In this document: piece by piece, positions 15,301-24,800 of the stretch
Numbering within the stretch: position 1 is the stretch's first letter
Layout of the letters: each line of letters opens with the position of its first letter
Source: Pedobacter sp. ASV12
Lineage (GTDB): Bacteria > Bacteroidota > Bacteroidia > Sphingobacteriales > Sphingobacteriaceae
Reading direction: 5' to 3'
Length of the DNA stretch: 53,907 nucleotides
NCBI RefSeq assembly: GCF_016429155.1
Contig: NZ_JAELUC010000021.1
Location: forward strand, 1 to 53,907
Program-made: the position numbers and the translations under genes
The notes under the pieces: model-generated
What the model was told of the DNA's origin: nothing
What the model saw: only the letters and a program-made list of their open reading frames with translations
Databases searched by the model: none

Positions 15301-16452
15301 AAAGATCCGGCAAATAATACCGTTTCGAAACCTAAGTCAGATGATCCGAATACGCCTGAACCAGATGATCCAACGGTAGTGGTATTAACACCTAATGCCA
15401 ATTTGGTTACGGTAAAAACGTTGAAAAACACTGCGCAGACCTCTTATGTGCCTGGCGATGAAGTGCCTTTCCTCATTACCATAACCAACAACGGCCCAAG
15501 TGCGGCCAGCAATGTAAAGGTGGTCGACTATGCTCCTGCAGGTACAAGCATTAGCAAATGGAAAGCAACAGCAACAGGTTTTACTTTAACCAACACCAGC
15601 GGCATGGGCAACTTAGACCAAACCATAGCCCTGATGCCTAATGGCGCACAAGTGGTTTTCGAGGTAACCGTAAAAACAGATAATGGTTCGTCGAGCCCAA
15701 GCCTGGCAGCGCAACCTTTGGCTAACACCGTAAAAGTAACAACTGCTACGCCAGACCTGACCACTGTGGGAGACGTGCCAACCACCACGCCAATTCCGGC
15801 AACCATCATGAACGATCTGTCGATTACCAAAACGTCAGACCATAATACGCCGACCGGAACAGATACGCCATTCGATTACACCATTACCATTAAAAACAAT
15901 GGTTTCTTTACAGCCAATGGCGTGGTAGTTACCGATGTATTGCCAGCCGGGTTAAGCTACGTATCAAACCAAGCTACTGCAGGTACGGCCAGCTTCAGCA
16001 ACGGCACAGCCACCTTGAGCTGGAACATCAGTACATTGGCTGCGGGTGCAACGGCAACACTTACCTTAAAAGTAAAAGCGAACATAGGGGGTATCATCAG
16101 CAATACCGCTAGTGTAAAAGCTTTAGAAGGCGATCCAAATACAGCGAACAATACAGCAACCGATCTCAAGGAAATTTTTGTATTCAATACCAAACCAAAT
16201 GTAATTACGCCAAATGGCGATGGCAAGAACGACACCTTCGTAATCGATGGGCTGGAGCTTTATCCAGAAAACAATATCCGAATCTTTAACCGTTGGGGCA
16301 ATGAGGTTTTCCATAGCAATGGCGCTTACAAAAACGATTGGAATGGTAACGGACTCAATGAAGGTACCTATTACTACTTGCTCAAAGTAAAAGATTCGAA
16401 AGGTAATTGGTCGGTATCAAAAGGTTACATCACATTATTAAGAAATAACTAA
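358..16452 (+). CDS. Giant T9SS-secreted surface adhesin with 25 tandem repeats and CHU_C C-terminal domain
   Basis: A protein of 5364 residues if read from ATG 358; an upstream GTG at 322 would only lengthen the signal peptide. A signal peptide ends near VQAQ (residue 41). Then follow an IgGFc-binding-like N-terminal region (about 42-480), an Ig-like module with two Cys, a DUF11 module (about 558-678), a long run of PKD/Ig-like modules including three near-identical 95-residue units (about 1406-1690), further DUF11-like modules, 25 repeats of about 98-103 residues (about 2027-4529), more DUF11 modules (about 4531-5275), and a gliding-motility-type C-terminal domain (about 5278-5364; [36 protein letters not shown]). 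Such C-termini are known type B signals for the type IX secretion system. By analogy with SprB it is probably a cell-surface adhesin. The next two genes are the expected PorP/SprF and OmpA partners, the first one base downstream. Confidence 0.93.
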   Translation: MIRNLPLSFTNHLKRQLSLGFLILMAIIAFCLLLSNPVQAQTYKTHYIAPAPWQYWSDANELVVTTNTAGTTVSVKKSDGTSVTTLNPTPGNPAVYRFVGSPVGLNRNALNTVLNGAGLIVSANNAISVNIRNVASDNLSGGSASDQYIKGNASLFSFGDPAIGTSFRVGYYRDGDLNGVSTATSTKRPVYSVMAINDGTTVKLNGTAVTTLNAGQSYILQATLGSLVETSGPAVMNTGINVDAPAGCGDGAFNPVPPITSLGSEYIVVRGAGNNTAEQTTIVATEANTSVTVYDFSSAGVLQSANTYNLVAAGSFVTFANGVAGSGSGSGQTGDQGSGSRIVATKNIVAYSGTANNCEVDVATLAPISSCGGSLKAETYKFRDYTGSDLPYFAYIITKSPTEKVYLTTTGGSPSYTNVDIETLSGARRQLGSSGAYVIDFTNTNIGSPNSFTLTSDSRLTVAMVQSGGGFSMSNFLSPLPEQALKPTYTQSDCASATLTADPSSLPPYQWYLDGNPISGATSNTYVAAVSGSYTVTSKLDCGYSAQSIPVVLALCNVDLYVNKTISNPTPAVNSTVVFTIKATNSSTASGTVTGTGNAIGVSVNDLLPSGYTYVSSNPAPGTSYNPTTGLWSIGAMNPGQQLTLTISAIVKSTGNYTNTATISGPQADPVLSNNTSSVTPTPVSITLTSANGTDAQSICKGGAITNITYSLSGSTNGTVSGLPAGVNGVYDSSTKTFTISGTPTEPASGTQTFTYTVNSISGSTTVSTTGTITVNGDVGTPVFALGSTSTRCQAPGTTSYTATAANSSSMSYAISPSSAGVINSSTGVVTWSSTFNGTATITATATGVCGTKSATHTVTVTATGVITGSSPVCSGTTGTLTLGSTTASVVRWEASTDNGNTWSNIANTTNTYTYTNIQATTIFRAVVSGNGCTNAYSTTATITVTPKPAVNNQTYTLCQTGNFNFAPIDVPTGTTYTWSAPTVTGGTVSGTTAGTNQGSVNQTLTNTGTTVATVTYTVTPTYSSCSGSSFTITVTVVPTLTASATNPAAICTGSSFSVNPTSNVSGTTYTWTAALQSGTASGFSNQSTPVSSPISQTLTNTTAANAVVRYTVTPIYNGCSGNTFTFDVTVNAVIGNNTISGTQTICAGSTASLTGAAPTGGNGTYTYLWQQSTDGGNNWAAASGTNNGQHYTTATLSQTTQYRRIVTSGPCASNTSTAVTVTVNPVATLVLTSGTADQTICAGSSMSDIVYTYGGSATGATVTGVPAANYTINTANKTVTIKGAVAATSTYVINTTGQAAPCNPVSLSGIITVSQAATLVLTSGSASQAICAGASVSPVVYTYGGSATNVTVTGLPATNYTINTTNQTVTISGAVASTSNYTISTTGQTAPCAAVSLSGTITINPLPTATIGGTTVVCQNAATPNVTFTGANGTAPYTFTYKINGGADLTATTTSGNSVTVAQPTGTAGTFAYTLVSVKDASSTTCTNAQSGTATITVNPLPTASIAGTTTVCQNAGTPNVTFTGANGTAPYTFTYKINNGSDLTVTTTSGNSVTVAQPTGTAGTFTYTLVSVKDASSTTCTNAQSGTATITVNPLPTATIGGTATVCQNATAPNVTFTGANGTAPYTFTYKINGGADLTVTTTSGNSVTVAQPTGTTGTFAYTLVSVKDASATTCINAQSGTATITVNSTPKGFNDAVTLNCTGVLAYNLQANVNNTANGGNAVASSFAWTVSSNPNVIGETAGSGNSINQTLYNTSTTVQTVTYTVTPTASGAGTCAGSTFTVTVTVPVCSSISITKTANTSSVTVAGTVINYTITVVNTGNANQNNVVVSDPLLGGALTSPVKTGGNQDAILEKGETWTYAGSYTVTQSDLNNNGNPTANGKITNTATVKTTEIPAGQSATAEATLNLNAAVSLVKTGSLNLSGNTITYNFTVKNEGNVTLNNLSIVDSKVTGPITVTPSTLAPGATATATATYSISNTEKVGGSVSNSATVTGKDPQNNNVTDISGTATNNNTPTVTPTGVYAADDSGSANAVAGGTAVNNVLANDKLNGNPATLSNVTLTLVSTSSPKVMLDEATGKVIVAPNTPVGTYTLVYQIEDIANPGNVKTATVTVNVVNGDLIATNDSGTANAVAGGTAISNILANDLYNTSLPATTSNVTIAEVPGSNTSAGKVTLNTATGEVKVAPNTPAGTYYIDYTITDKLDNSKTSTARIEVVVSTGALLATDDSGSVNSVAGGTAVSNVLTNDTYNGGSAANFGNVTLAEVSGSNTSGGKVTLNTATGEVKVAPNTPAGVYKIDYTITDKLDNSKVSTATITVTVASGAIAATNDSGTANTVTGGVAIANILSNDTYNGGSAASLSNVTLTEVLGSNNSGGKVTLNVADGSVNVAPNTPAGVYTIDYKITDKLDNSKTSTATITVTVGAGTLTATNDSGTSNTVTGGVAIANILANDKYNGTATAPGLANVTITEVAGSNTSAGKVTLNAADGSVNVAPNTPAGVYTIDYKITDKLDNSKTSTATITVTVAAGALVATNDNGTANTVTGGTAVGNVLANDKYNGTSNAPSLTNVTITEVPGSNTSAGKVSLNTADGSVKVAANTPAGTYTLNYTITDKLDNSKTSTATVTVVVGAGAIVATGDSGTSNTVTGGTAIANVLANDTYNGGTSASLTNVTLIEVAGSNTSAGKVTLNVADGSVNVAPNTPAGVYTFDYKITDKLDNSKTSTATVTVTVGAGTLTANNDAGTANTVTGGVAVANVLANDKYNGTALAPTLTNVMLAEVAGSNTSAGKITLNTADGSVNVAANTPAGVYTLDYKITDKLDNSKTSTATVTITVASGALVATNDNGSANSVTGGTPIANVLTNDKYNGTSSAPNLTDVTLAEVAGSNTSAGKITLNTVNGSVNVAANTPAGVYTFDYKITDKLDNSKTSTATVTITVASGTLVATNDNGTANSVTGGTAVGNVLSNDKYNGTATAPSLVNVALAEVAGSNTSAGKVTLNTADGSVRVAANTPAGTYTLDYTITDKLDNSKTSTATVTVIVSSGALLASNDSGSANTLNGGTAVGNVLANDKYNGTSSAPTLTNVTLAEVAGSNTSGGKVTLNTADGSVKVAPNTPAGVYTLDYIITDKLDNSKTSTATVTVTVSSGAILASNDSGTSNSVNGGTAIANILTNDTYNGGVVAGISNVTIAEVPASNTSGGKVTLNTADGSVKVAPNTPAGVYTLDYTITDKLDNSKSSTARITVTVASGAVFAANDAGTANTVNGGVAIADILTNDTYNGGASASLSNVTIAEVPASNTSGGKVTLNTATGEVTVAPNTPAGTYLIDYTITDKLDNSKTSTARISVIVASASIAATNDAGSINGLNGGTVVNNVLANDTYNGGAQATLANVNLSQVSTTNSNVTLDATTGQVKVAPGTTAGTYMLVYQIVDKLDPTQVKQATVTVTVTAPVMVALNDAGAINGVTGGTAVADVLINDKYDGNPATLANVTLSQISSTSANVTLDPATGQVNVAPGTPEAIYTLVYQITDKLNPTLTKQATVTINVSAAPMIASDDSGSINGLVGGTPVNNVLANDNYNGHTPTLADVNLTQVSSTSPNVTLDVATGKVNVAPNTPAGTYILVYQIEDKLNPGQTKQATVTITVDPPALAASNDSGSVNGLPGGVAVANVLLNDTYNGATATVGHVTISQVSTTSPKVTIDPANGSVNVAANTPAGVYTLVYQIEDKLNPGLTKQATVSVTVTAPALNALNNSGSVNGLTGGTAVNNVLNNDSYNGGPATLANVNLTQVSTNNPNVTLDVTSGKVNVAANTPAGNYVLVYQIEDKLNPGQTKQAQVMVTVTAPPMVALDNSGSVNGLTGGTAIPDVLNNDTYNGVTATLAMVNLSQISTTNSNVTLDPATGKINVAPNTAAGTYTVVYQIEDKLNPGLTKQASAIVTVTAPSLLATNDSGSVNGLTGGTAINTVLWNDAYNGNPATPSDVTITQISTSNPNVSLDVATGEVNVAANTPAGTYTLVYQIEDKLNPGQTKQATATISVTAPMMVATGDSGSVNGLTGGTAVNNVLWNDTYNGDPATLANVNLTQVSTSNPNVTLDPTTGKVNVAPNTPAGTYTLVYQIEDKLNPGQTKQATVTITVNAPAMVANNDGGTINGLTGGTVVNNVLTNDTYNGNPATLADVTLTQVSTSNPNVTLDPATGKVNVAPNTPAGSYTVVYQIEDKLNPGQTKQATITVVVDAPVMMANDDNGSINGLSGGTAINNVLVNDTYNGNPATLASVTLTQVSTSNPNVTLDVATGKVNVAPNTPAGTYTVVYQIEDKLNPGQTKQATATITVNAPAMVASNDNGTANGLTGGTAVTNVLANDTYNGNPATLADVTLTQVSTSNPNVTLDPTTGAVNVAPNTPVGTYTIVYQIEDKLNPGQTKQATVTITVTTGAIAALPDQGTANGFTGGVAVTNILTNDTYNGGTKATAGTVNIVQLSTSNPKVNIDPATGMVNVAAGTLPGSYTLHYEITDKLDASKKDNTTVTVEVPNWITDLSITKIANKAGVEPNESISYLLTIKNMGPATLLAGKVIGLTENLPAGLENITYSATGGSYDAAGHTFTIGTDLLANQTVTVTVTGTIAPNFAQANILNSASVDVASGTTDPDPSNNTATTTTTVLKGGVSLIKTAAISADKNQITYTFTITNTGSVPLSDILLNDTKLGLNKIIPGILAVGASIVQTEVYTLTQADKDLGAVTNTATVTTKSPAGNTITDISGTDGTNNTPTVTTIDGTAAMTFTKVANNAVSKAGDVINYTLVVKNTGNVTISNITVADAGADAGSIIPATIASILPGQTATVTAKHTVTQAEVNAGSFSNQANATAKDPKGNNVNKVSDDPNTPAANDPTVVKIGATPSMTLTKVANNSGIKAGDVINYTLVVKNTGNVTLTNVVVADAGADAGSILPASIASILPGASVTVTAKHTLTQAEINVGTFSNQASVTGKDPANNTVSKPKSDDPNTPEPDDPTVVVLTPNANLVTVKTLKNTAQTSYVPGDEVPFLITITNNGPSAASNVKVVDYAPAGTSISKWKATATGFTLTNTSGMGNLDQTIALMPNGAQVVFEVTVKTDNGSSSPSLAAQPLANTVKVTTATPDLTTVGDVPTTTPIPATIMNDLSITKTSDHNTPTGTDTPFDYTITIKNNGFFTANGVVVTDVLPAGLSYVSNQATAGTASFSNGTATLSWNISTLAAGATATLTLKVKANIGGIISNTASVKALEGDPNTANNTATDLKEIFVFNTKPNVITPNGDGKNDTFVIDGLELYPENNIRIFNRWGNEVFHSNGAYKNDWNGNGLNEGTYYYLLKVKDSKGNWSVSKGYITLLRNN
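4573..5427 (+). repeat. Three near-identical 285-bp tandem repeats inside the adhesin gene
   Basis: Units begin at 4573, 4858 and 5143, each exactly 285 bp (95 codons) and starting with Pro-Leu-Pro-Thr. They share blocks such as [20 protein letters not shown] and [16 protein letters not shown] with only scattered differences. They encode beta-sandwich-like modules with a conserved Cys pair (VCQN and TTCT/TTCI). The close similarity suggests recent duplication or continuing gene conversion. Confidence 0.93.
6437..13943 (+). repeat. 25-unit tandem repeat array encoding about 100-residue modules
   Basis: Each unit starts with a variant of [20 protein letters not shown] followed by ND(T/K)YNG and contains [18 protein letters not shown] or [18 protein letters not shown]. 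Two subtypes are visible. Units 2-13 end in [13 protein letters not shown] and have a period of about 306 bp. Units 14-24 end in [18 protein letters not shown], use a Met at the start of most units, and have a period of about 294 bp (for example 12772 to 13066). Unit 1 resembles the second type, and units 14 and 25 mix both. The subtypes occupy separate blocks and are not interleaved, indicating expansion by tandem duplication within each block. Confidence 0.95.
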
Positions 16453-16453
16453 G

Positions 16454-17434
16454 ATGATAAAGAAAGGTCTCTTCCTATTCGCATTGCTAGTGGCTGCCTT
16501 CGTGGGCAGGGCGCAGCAAGATGCACAATATAGCCAATATATGTTCAATGGTGTGTATATCAATCCTGCCTATGCAGGTTATAAAGAGCAGTTGAACATC
16601 CATAGTTTTTACAGAAACCAATGGACAGGCATTACCGGATCGCCTAAAAGCATGTCGCTGGCCGTTGATGCCATTGCCAATCAGGGCAACGTAGGCTTAG
16701 CTTTTCAGGTATCGAGCGATAAGCTCGGGGCCCAGAGCAACGTATCGGCCTATGCCAGCTATGCCTATCGTTTAAGAGTAGGACAGTCTGAAGATTCGCG
16801 CCTGGCGTTTGGTTTGGGCGTTGGCGTTATGCAGCAAGGCCTTGATGGCGAAAAACTGAATGCCAGGGATGCAGGCGACAACTACATTCCGGTAAACAAC
16901 CAGAACGTACTTGCACCCGATGCCCGTGCTGGGGTATTCTATTCAGACGATAGGTTTTATGCCGGTTTCTCGGTCGATAACCTCATTGCACAATACATCA
17001 TCAATAAGAAAAACCTGAGTGTTTACTTCCAAACACCCAAAGCACACTACTACCTTACTGCCGGTATGTTGTTGCCCATTAACGAAGAAGTGCAGCTTAA
17101 GCCGTCGTTCCTGTTGAAAGACGACCGTGGCGGTCCAACCAGCTTGGATTTAAATGCCTTTGTGCTTTTTGGCAACCGGTTTTGGATTGGTGGCAGCTAC
17201 CGTACGGCTGTAAAGCTCTACAACAAGAGCTACCTGCAAAACGACCTGCAAAAAACCAATTCCATTGTAGGTATGGTTGATTTTTATGTCACTCCAACCG
17301 TCCGTGTAGGCTATGCCTACGACCAGTCGATCAGCAAACTGGCCGGTTATAGCGGCGGTTCGCACGAGATCTCGATAGGTGTAACCATCAGGCCAAAAGA
17401 AATTATAAGAATGCTCACTCCAAGATATTTCTAA
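16454..17434 (+). CDS. PorP/SprF family type IX secretion-associated outer-membrane protein
   Basis: A protein of 326 residues with a signal peptide (MIKKGLFLFALLVAAFVGRAQ) and the family signature QDAQYSQYMFNGVYINPAYAG followed by RNQWTGITGSPKS, which places it in the PorP/SprF family. Members are predicted outer-membrane beta-barrels that hold or help export one particular giant T9SS substrate; SprF for SprB is the known example. The ATG lies one base after the stop of the giant adhesin gene, so the two are almost certainly co-transcribed and translationally linked. It ends with a typical beta-strand-rich C-terminus. Family assignment is firm; pairing with the upstream adhesin is inferred from position. 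Confidence 0.92.
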   Translation: MIKKGLFLFALLVAAFVGRAQQDAQYSQYMFNGVYINPAYAGYKEQLNIHSFYRNQWTGITGSPKSMSLAVDAIANQGNVGLAFQVSSDKLGAQSNVSAYASYAYRLRVGQSEDSRLAFGLGVGVMQQGLDGEKLNARDAGDNYIPVNNQNVLAPDARAGVFYSDDRFYAGFSVDNLIAQYIINKKNLSVYFQTPKAHYYLTAGMLLPINEEVQLKPSFLLKDDRGGPTSLDLNAFVLFGNRFWIGGSYRTAVKLYNKSYLQNDLQKTNSIVGMVDFYVTPTVRVGYAYDQSISKLAGYSGGSHEISIGVTIRPKEIIRMLTPRYF

Positions 17435-17437
17435 ACA

Positions 17438-19429
17438 ATGCAGCTCAAAACGAACAATAAAAAATATCAAATGATGCACAGAGGCAAATGGTTGTTTTTA
17501 GGTTTGCTGGCCATGGGCCTTCAAACCAAGGCACAGTATGTATTGCTGAAGGCAGACGAAGAATTCAGGCTTTTCCATTACAGTACAGCCATTGGTTTGT
17601 ATACCGAAGCCTATCAGAAAAAACCAACTACACATGCCATTGAGCGTTTGGCCGCCTGCTACAGACTAACCAAAGACTATCCGCAGGCCGAAAGCTGGTA
17701 CGCCATGCTGGTTAAGGAAAAAGGAGCAAAGCCCGAAGCCTTTTTGTACTATGGAGATGCCTTGCGCAACAATTCTAAATATGCTGAAGCAAAAATACAG
17801 TACCAAAAATACGGCGAGCTGAATAGGGATTTGCCTGCCACGCAAAAGAGCATGCTCGTTTTGTCGTGCGACTCGGCATTGAGCTGGATGAAAAGCCCCA
17901 AAAGCTTGGTGCTTAACAATAAAAAAAATATCAATAGTGTGAGTGAGGATTGGGGAGCAGTAACTTATCAGGGCGGCATTGTTTTTACATCCGACAGAAG
18001 AAATGCATTGGTGCAGGAAGAAGTGAAGAAGAATAGGCCATTTCTGAAATTTGATGAAGCGAACATTGCGCCTGATAAGGTTACTTATGGCTGGACCGGC
18101 AACAATTACCTGCGCCTGTATGTCCAAAAGGGAACAGATAGCGCAACGCTTTTTCCGTTTAACGCCGGATCTGAATACCATGTGGGCGCCGCTACTTTTA
18201 CCGCCGACGGCAACGAAATGTATTTTACGCTAACCCGTATTCCAGAACTCATCGAACGCGAAAAGGGTGTGCCTAAAACCGTAAGAGTCGAAATTTATTC
18301 GAGTAAAAAAGACGCCAACGGCAAGTGGGGTGCTGTACAGCCTTTCAAATACAACAATGTAAACGAATATTCGGTAGGCGATCCGTTCATCAGCAAGGAT
18401 GGAGGCGCACTTTATTTTGTTTCCGATATGCCCGGTGGCAAGGGGCTTACCGATATCTATGTATGTTTCAGAACCGAAGGTGGCGGCTGGGGCAAGGCCA
18501 TCAACCTGGAAGAAATCAATACCGAAGGCTCAGAGCGCAGTCCTTTTTTTGATGACGACAGCAATTTCTATTTCTCTACCGATGGCCGTATAGGCATGGG
18601 AGGCTTGGATGTATTTAAGGCAGCCAAACGAGGCAACGGATTGGCCGAGCCTAAAAACATGGGCTATCCGCTCAACTCGCCACAAGATGATTTTGCCTTT
18701 TTCCTAACCGGCAAAAAAGAAGGCCTGCTGTCGTCAGATCGCGTAGGGGGGAATGGCAGCGACGATATCTACAGCTTCATTTTAAACCCCAACCTCAGCT
18801 TTAAGCTAGAAGGCGTGGCGCTCGACAAAAAAACAGGCTTGCCATTGCCGGGTGTAATCGTCAGCCTGAGCAAGGCCGATGGCACCATCATCAGCGCTCA
18901 AACCGACGACCAGGGCCGTTACAAATTCAACCTCGAAGAAAATACCGAATATTTTATCAAAGGCACCAAAACCGATTTCCGCAATGCCGAAACCGAAACC
19001 ATCAGCAATGTGGGCATCGAAAAATCAGCCGTGTTCAAAAAGAACATCTACCTCGATCCGATCGAGCTGTTCAAGGAAATTAAGCTCGAAAACATTTACT
19101 ACGATTTCGACAAGAGCAATATCCGGAAAGATGCAGCCATCGAATTGGATAAACTCGTAAAAATCATGAAGGAAAATCCAACCATCTGGATCGAATTAGG
19201 TTCACATACCGACAGCAGAGGCAACGATAAATACAACATGAAACTATCGCAGGCCCGCGCCGATGCCGCCGTGAGTTATATCATTAGCCGTGGTATAGAC
19301 AAGGTAAGGATCAAAGCCAAAGGCTATGGCGAAACAAGGCTGCTCAACCAATGCGCCAACGGGGTAGAGTGTACCGAAGAGCAGCATCAGTTGAACCGCA
19401 GAACAGAATTCACCATTGTCAAACAATAA
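17438..19429 (+). CDS. OmpA-family protein with TPR, propeller and carboxypeptidase-regulatory-like domains
   Basis: 663 residues from ATG 17438; in-frame ATGs at 17471 and 17474 would give a more ordinary signal peptide ending at LQTKAQ. Visible order: TPR-like helices (about 30-130), a WD40/PD40-like propeller (about 160-440; repeated blocks such as PFISKDGGALYFVSDMPGG and SPFFDDDSNFYFSTDGR), a carboxypeptidase-regulatory-like sandwich (about 450-540), and a C-terminal OmpA peptidoglycan-binding domain (about 553-660; YYDFDKSNIRKDA, ELGSHTDSRGNDKYNMKLSQ, RRTEF). This layout is standard for the third member of SprB-SprF-type clusters. The protein probably links the secretion or adhesin complex to peptidoglycan. 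It starts four bases after the PorP/SprF gene, in the same operon. Confidence 0.92.
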   Translation: MQLKTNNKKYQMMHRGKWLFLGLLAMGLQTKAQYVLLKADEEFRLFHYSTAIGLYTEAYQKKPTTHAIERLAACYRLTKDYPQAESWYAMLVKEKGAKPEAFLYYGDALRNNSKYAEAKIQYQKYGELNRDLPATQKSMLVLSCDSALSWMKSPKSLVLNNKKNINSVSEDWGAVTYQGGIVFTSDRRNALVQEEVKKNRPFLKFDEANIAPDKVTYGWTGNNYLRLYVQKGTDSATLFPFNAGSEYHVGAATFTADGNEMYFTLTRIPELIEREKGVPKTVRVEIYSSKKDANGKWGAVQPFKYNNVNEYSVGDPFISKDGGALYFVSDMPGGKGLTDIYVCFRTEGGGWGKAINLEEINTEGSERSPFFDDDSNFYFSTDGRIGMGGLDVFKAAKRGNGLAEPKNMGYPLNSPQDDFAFFLTGKKEGLLSSDRVGGNGSDDIYSFILNPNLSFKLEGVALDKKTGLPLPGVIVSLSKADGTIISAQTDDQGRYKFNLEENTEYFIKGTKTDFRNAETETISNVGIEKSAVFKKNIYLDPIELFKEIKLENIYYDFDKSNIRKDAAIELDKLVKIMKENPTIWIELGSHTDSRGNDKYNMKLSQARADAAVSYIISRGIDKVRIKAKGYGETRLLNQCANGVECTEEQHQLNRRTEFTIVKQ

Positions 19430-19463
19430 AGAGATAATTAAACAGGAGTTAAAATATAAGCAA

Positions 19464-19853
19464 ATGCAGCTAATGAACAGAATAATGATAGTGGACGATA
19501 ATCCGATCGACCAAATGATAACCGCCCAGGTATTGCGGACCAGCTATGACGAAGTAGAGATCATGGTGATGGAAAGCGTACAGTCGGCCATTGAATACCT
19601 CAACTCGAACCAAGGAAACCTGAAGGCAATTCCCTCGCTGATCCTTTTGGATTTGGACATGCCGGAACTGAACGGCTTCGATTTCTTAAGCCACTTCAAC
19701 AACTATCCGCATGCCGTTAAAAATGCCTGCAGGATCGTGGTGCTTACCGCTTCTGAAGTCACCAACGATATCGAACAGATGGAAGCCGATCCCAACGTAT
19801 CAAGGCTCATTACCAAACCGCTCAACAAAAATGCACTGATGCCTGTAATCTGA
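19464..19853 (+). CDS. Stand-alone response-regulator receiver protein (CheY-like)
   Basis: 129 residues from ATG 19464, with AGGAG at 19444-19448 upstream; starts further upstream would run into the preceding gene's end at 19429. It is a single receiver domain: acidic pair D11-D12 in IMIVDDN, probable phospho-acceptor D63 in LLDLDMPELNGF, the switch Thr in VVLTAS and the conserved Lys in ITKPL. No output domain is present, so it probably acts by protein-protein contact. It is the last gene before a strong terminator and probably shares a transcript with the adhesin cluster. No histidine kinase is nearby. A role in controlling the secretion or motility apparatus is inferred only from position. 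Confidence 0.85.
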   Translation: MQLMNRIMIVDDNPIDQMITAQVLRTSYDEVEIMVMESVQSAIEYLNSNQGNLKAIPSLILLDLDMPELNGFDFLSHFNNYPHAVKNACRIVVLTASEVTNDIEQMEADPNVSRLITKPLNKNALMPVI

Positions 19854-19890
19854 ACTTTTGTAAGTTAAATGCTCATATTTTATCTCCAGA

Positions 19891-19918
19891 GCCTCTTATT
19901 CGGTTAAGAGGCTTTTTT
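19891..19918 (+). terminator. Rho-independent terminator after the adhesin operon
   Basis: A perfect 8-bp stem, GCCTCTTA with TAAGAGGC, closes a 6-base loop (TTCGGT) and is followed by six T. It lies 38 bases after the stop of the receiver gene and marks the end of the adhesin operon. Confidence 0.9.
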
Positions 19919-20016
19919 AGGTTTGTAACTTTCCATTTAATTGCCGCATAACTTGTTTAAGTTGATGTCGCTTGCTATTTTAGCCGTTGTCTAATATTTT
20001 GAAAACATTGCCCAAC

Positions 20017-20451
20017 ATGAAAAAAGTAGCTGTATTTATCTTCGCATTAACCATCCATTTTGCTGTAAACGCCCAAACCGTTGCCGAAAAGGGCGTACTG
20101 GCCGCCGTCGAAAAAATGAGGCTGGCCATGATCAGTGGCGATAGGAAGGCGCTTGAACAAATTGCCGCAAATGATTTGAGCTATGGCCATTCGAGCGGAA
20201 AACTAGAAGATAAGGCCACTTTTGTAGAAACGATTGCCAGTGGTAAATCCGACTTTGTGGAAATAACCCTCAGCAACCAAACCGTAAAAGTAACCGGTAA
20301 CACCGCATTGGTCCGTCATCAGCTCGATGCCAAAACCAACGATGGAGGCAAGCCCGGCGAAGTGCATTTGGGCATTCTGTTGGTTTGGCAAAAACAAGGC
20401 AAAGAGTGGAAGCTTTTAGGCAGACAGGCTTATAAGTTGCCACAACCTTAG
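20017..20451 (+). CDS. Secreted NTF2-like (DUF4440/SnoaL-type) protein
   Basis: 144 residues from ATG 20017, chosen over an upstream TTG because it gives a clean signal peptide (MKKVAVFIFALTIHFAVNAQ). The mature part has the NTF2-like pattern: an N-terminal helix with AVEKMRLAMISGDRKALEQI, then LSYGHSSGKLEDKATFVETI and curved-sheet strands ending in WKLLGRQAYKL. Such periplasmic or secreted single-domain proteins of Bacteroidota are often annotated as nuclear transport factor 2 family or DUF4440. Some relatives bind small ligands, but no activity can be assigned here. It stands alone after the adhesin operon terminator and before a convergent LacI gene. Confidence 0.8.
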   Translation: MKKVAVFIFALTIHFAVNAQTVAEKGVLAAVEKMRLAMISGDRKALEQIAANDLSYGHSSGKLEDKATFVETIASGKSDFVEITLSNQTVKVTGNTALVRHQLDAKTNDGGKPGEVHLGILLVWQKQGKEWKLLGRQAYKLPQP

Positions 20452-20605
20452 GCTTTTGGCCTGTACTTGCGTATCATTTGTAAATTTAATCGGGAAATGC
20501 TTCCCAATTTGTCTGCCTGCAGTTTTGTAATCCATCAAAAGTAACAGAATGATAGATGGTTAAGTTCAAGATGGCGTATATGGGTTTTGGCTTGTGTTTT
20601 TGCAG

Positions 20606-21622
20606 TTAAGCATGCCGTACAAACAGTTCTGTATCTAATACCTTTTTTTCAAATTCTTCAACCGGATATTTTGCTTCAATCAGCTGAATGAGCATTTGCG
20701 TGGCCAATTTGCCAATTTCAAAAGCGGGCTGACGTACGGAGGTGAGCGAAGGATTGAACAAATCGAGCACATCAGAATTGCTGAAACCGGCAATGGCCAT
20801 ATCGCCAGGAACAGAAATGTTGAGATTCTTGAAAACGCTTAAGCAACCCGTGCTCAACCTGTCGCCAGCTACAAATATGGCGTCTGGTTTTTCATCCAAG
20901 GCTAACAATTCCTTAATCTTGCTTTCGGTTTCTTCGTAAATCATCCCACCATGTGGGCAGTGTTTAATGTAGTTGGCATTTACGGTTAAGCCGTGGTCGT
21001 TCAGTGCCGCTTCGTAGCCCGATAGGCGTTCAATGCTGATAGAAAGCTGGCTAGAGCTGGTTAAGTGCGCAATGCGCTTATAGCCCGACCTGATCAGGTG
21101 AGCCGTAGCCTCGTAAGCCCCTTTTTCGTTGTTGGCAATAACCTTGTGCGTATTGATTTCTTCCGCTACGCGATCAAAAAATACCATGGGCAAGCCCTTG
21201 TCGTGCAATTGTTTTAAATGCGATATATCATTGGTTTGCGACGATAGTGAAACCAAAAGCCCATCAACAGAACGCGAAGCCAGATGTTGTACGTTTACCA
21301 CCTCGCGATCGTATGATTCGTGTGTCTGCGAAATGATAACGTGGTAGCCACGGTCGTAAGCAATCGATTCGATGCCGTTAATAGCTTGCGAAAAATAACT
21401 GTTGGCTACTTCACTTACCACCACGCCAATAGACTTGCTTCGTCTTTCCTTTAAACTGAGCGCAATGGGGTTGGGCTGATAACCGATTTCCTTGGCGTAA
21501 TCGAGTACCATTTTCTTGGTGGCGACGCTAATTTCGTGGGTATCTCTTAATGCTCTTGAAACGGTAGAAGTGGATAGGCCCAGGGCCTTGGCTATATCTT
21601 TTATGGTAACGGGCTCGAACAT
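20606..21622 (-). CDS. LacI-family transcriptional regulator
   Basis: 338 residues. The N-terminal helix-turn-helix (about 5-30; VTIKDIAKALGLSTSTVSRA) and hinge region (GYQPNPIALSLKERRSKSIG) are typical LacI, followed by a periplasmic-binding-protein-like effector domain (about 62-335) with the usual FFDRV and GYKRIAHLT blocks. It is transcribed divergently from susC, with about 230 bp between the two start codons. It is the only DNA-binding regulator in the pectin locus; no hybrid two-component or AraC-type gene is in the window. It is therefore the main candidate for the three-copy motif found upstream of susC, the GH28 gene and uxaB. Its effector is probably a uronate or deoxy-uronate, by context only. 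Confidence 0.95.
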   Translation of the reverse strand: MFEPVTIKDIAKALGLSTSTVSRALRDTHEISVATKKMVLDYAKEIGYQPNPIALSLKERRSKSIGVVVSEVANSYFSQAINGIESIAYDRGYHVIISQTHESYDREVVNVQHLASRSVDGLLVSLSSQTNDISHLKQLHDKGLPMVFFDRVAEEINTHKVIANNEKGAYEATAHLIRSGYKRIAHLTSSSQLSISIERLSGYEAALNDHGLTVNANYIKHCPHGGMIYEETESKIKELLALDEKPDAIFVAGDRLSTGCLSVFKNLNISVPGDMAIAGFSNSDVLDLFNPSLTSVRQPAFEIGKLATQMLIQLIEAKYPVEEFEKKVLDTELFVRHA

Positions 21623-21734
21623 GCTTCAACGCTATAAATTATACGGTTTTTGAGGATAAAAAAATGCTTCGATAAGAATACGATTTTCTTACAAGTTTAA
21701 ATATAACTTTTTTGATTGGATTTTGGCAACGTTG

Positions 21735-21751
21735 TCGGGAACGATTGCACA
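21735..21751 (+). promoter_or_regulatory. Pectin-regulon site 1, upstream of susC
   Basis: TCGGGAACGATTGCACA. Same 17-bp motif as at 33834 and 40672 (consensus TCGGKAACGATTGCRCA). It ends 44 bp before the -7-like element at 21795. Similarity with the uxaB site extends about 12 bp upstream (GGCAASGTTSTC). It also lies between the divergent LacI gene and susC, so it could serve both. Confidence 0.75.
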
Positions 21752-21794
21752 AATTTATACCCTGTAGCGCACTTACATTCTAAGAAAAACAATG

Positions 21795-21802
21795 TAGACT
21801 TG
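21795..21802 (+). promoter_or_regulatory. Predicted -7 promoter element of susC
   Basis: TAGACTTG, close to the Bacteroidota -7 consensus TAnnTTTG and preceded by TG. The extended string GTAGACTTGTTA is shared with the promoter before the GH28 gene. No good -33 TTG is seen at the expected distance, which fits activator dependence. The predicted transcript would begin about 50 bases before the susC ATG. Confidence 0.6.
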
Positions 21803-21855
21803 TTAATGGAAGACTCTAAAGGTCGACCGGAAACAACCAAATAACCTAATAATGT

Positions 21856-24800
21856 ATGAAAAAAGTTTTACTGTTCTTTTGTGTGCTTGCTATGGGCATC
21901 AGTTTAGCCAAGGCACAAACCAGACAAATATCGGGTACGGTAACCGATAAGGCCAACGGTTCAACGCTACCCGGCGTAGGGGTAATGATCAAAGGCACTA
22001 AAATCGCTACCAGTACCGATGCCAATGGGGTTTTTAAACTCGCTATTCCTGCCACAGGCAACACCACCTTGGTCGTAAAGTATATTGGCTACAACGAAAA
22101 AGAAGTTGAAGTAGGCGATAAAAAACAGGTTAATGTAGCTTTAGAGGAAAATGCAACTACCCTGAACGAAGTGGTAGTCAACATTGGCTACGGCACCGTA
22201 CGCAAAGAAGCCCTTACGGGTTCTGTTTCTTCGGTAACTGATAAAGACCTGGCCGGGTTTCCGGTTGGTACCGCGGCCGAAGCCTTGGCTGGAAAGCTGG
22301 CTGGTGTAACCGTAACGACCACCGAAGGCAGCCCGGGCGCCGAAATTCAGATCAGGGTTAGGGGTGGCAGTTCGCTAACCGGCGACAATTCTCCACTTTA
22401 CATCGTAGATGGAATTCAGGTAGAAAATGCTTTATCGGTTTTGTCTCCAAACGAAATTCAATCGATTGATGTGCTCAAAGACGTGGCTTCTACAGCCATT
22501 TATGGTAGCCGTGGTGCCAACGGGGTAGTCATTATCACCACCAAAAGTGGCAAAAACGGCAAAACCATCGTTTCGCTGGAAGGCTATGCCGGCGTGAGGC
22601 AAATTGTAAACGAACTCAAGGTGATGAACCCTTACGAGTTTGTGACTTATCAATACGAACTATACAACAACAATACCGCCCAAGATGTAAAAGATGCCTT
22701 TGCCAAAAAATATGGTACTTGGGATGATCTTGACATCTATAAAAACATACCTAATATCGATTGGCAGGATAAAGTATTTGGCCGTCAGGCATTCTCCAAT
22801 ACTCAAATCCTGAACCTTTCGGGTGGTACAGATAAAACCACCTATAATTTTACGCTCAACAACATGCAGGAAGACGGCATTATGCTCGAATCGGGCTTCC
22901 GCCGTACTTTTGCCTCTTTCCGTTTCGATCACCGCATTTCAGACAAGTTTCGTGTAGGCGTTAACGTGCGCTATAGTCGCCAACGCGTTGACGGCGTGGG
23001 TACTTCGAGCACGGGTTCGCAAGGTACCAACCGCTTAAGAAACTCGGTGCGCTACCAGCCTTATTCGGGTGGTTCCGATTCGGGCGATTTGTTTGATGCC
23101 GATTACCTGGCTACACAGCTCTCTAACCCGATTTCGCTGGCTCACCAAGAATTGAAGTACGATTACCGTAACGATTTGATCAGCAGCGGTTATGTAAGCT
23201 ATCAGATTTTAAAAAACCTGAACTTCAGGTCGACCTTGGGTATGAACTTTACCGATAGGAAAACCAATGGTTTTAACGGTCCTTTAAGCGGCTTGGCCAG
23301 AAACAATGCAGGATTGCCGGCCATTACGCTAGATAACTCGAACCTGCAGACTTTCATCAACACCAATACCGTAAACTACAGGCCAAATTTGGGCAAAGAC
23401 CATAGTCTAGACCTTTTGGTGGGCGAAGAGTTGAATAAATCAGACATCAAATCGAACAGCAGCACCATCAAATGGTTCCCTATTAATATTAGCGCCGACG
23501 AGGCTTTTGCCAGCATCCAAAAGGCCGAACCGCCGGTAGGATCGGTACAAGACAAGCCAACTTCGCTCATTTCGGGTTCGCGCCAGCTTTCTTTCTTTGC
23601 CAGGGCTTCTTACGGCTATTTAGGCAAGTATTTGGCTACTTTGAACTTCCGCAGAGATGGTTCCTCGTTTTTTGCCAAAGGCAAGCGATGGGGCAATTTC
23701 CCTTCGGCACAGTTAGCCTGGAGGGCATCTGAAGAAGATTTTATCAAAGATTTGAAATGGGATTGGCTGAGCAACCTTAAAGTACGCGCCAGCTATGGTA
23801 TTGCCGGCAACAACAGAATAGGCCAAGATTTATTCCGTACCTTGTTTACGGCCAACTCTACGGCAGGTGGCTATGCCGCCTCCGATGGTTCGGTTACTAC
23901 TGGCCTTATTGCAGGCAGCGTGTTGGCCAACCCTAACATTACCTGGGAGAAAAATATTTCGGGCAATTTGGGCTTTGATATCGATTTGTTCAAAAATCGC
24001 GTTTCGTTAGCCTTGGATTTGTACGACAACCGGACCAAGGATTTATTGCTCAATGCCAATATTCCGCCGATAAACGGTTACAACACCCAGCAACAAAATG
24101 TGGGCAAAACCCAAAACAGAGGCTTGGAAATCCAGTTGAACGCACAGGTAGTTAAAACCAGGGATTTTACCTATAATGCCGGTATCAACTTCTCGTTTAA
24201 CAAAAACAAGATATTGGAATTGCAAAACGGCGTACAATCTTATGTGGCACAATCGGGTTGGGTAAACAGTTTGGCCGATTTCAAGGTTGAAGTAGGCAAG
24301 CCGGTGGGCCAATTTTATGGCTTCGTATCAGATGGCCGTTATACCGTTGATGATTTTAACTATACCCAAAATACCACAACTGGTGTTTATACCTATACCC
24401 TTAAGCCAGGCATTGCCAACAGCCGCGTACTGTTGGGCAACAAAGATCCGCAACCAGGCGATATGAAGGTGAAAAAACTGTCGAGCTCGTCGAGCATGCT
24501 TATCGGCGATGACGATAAAACCGTGTTGGGTACTTCGCAACCTAAATTTACAGGCGGTTTTAACAACCAGTTTGCCTATAAAAATTTCGACCTGACTGTG
24601 TTCATGAACTTCTCGGTAGGCAACAAGGTTTACAATGCCAACAAAGTAGAGTTTACCTCGCAATACAATGTCAAAGACAACAACCTGTTGGCCGTAATGA
24701 ACGACAGGTGGAGAAACTTTGATGCCAATGGCGTAAAAGTAACCGATCCGGTGCAACTCACCGCTATGAACGCCAATACAACGCTATGGACACCAACCAC

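Noticed and set aside
16454..19429. PorP/SprF and OmpA genes as core T9SS machinery
   Set aside because: The core T9SS genes (gldKLMN, sprA, sprE, sprT, porV) are not in the window. These two are more likely substrate-specific partners of the giant adhesin.
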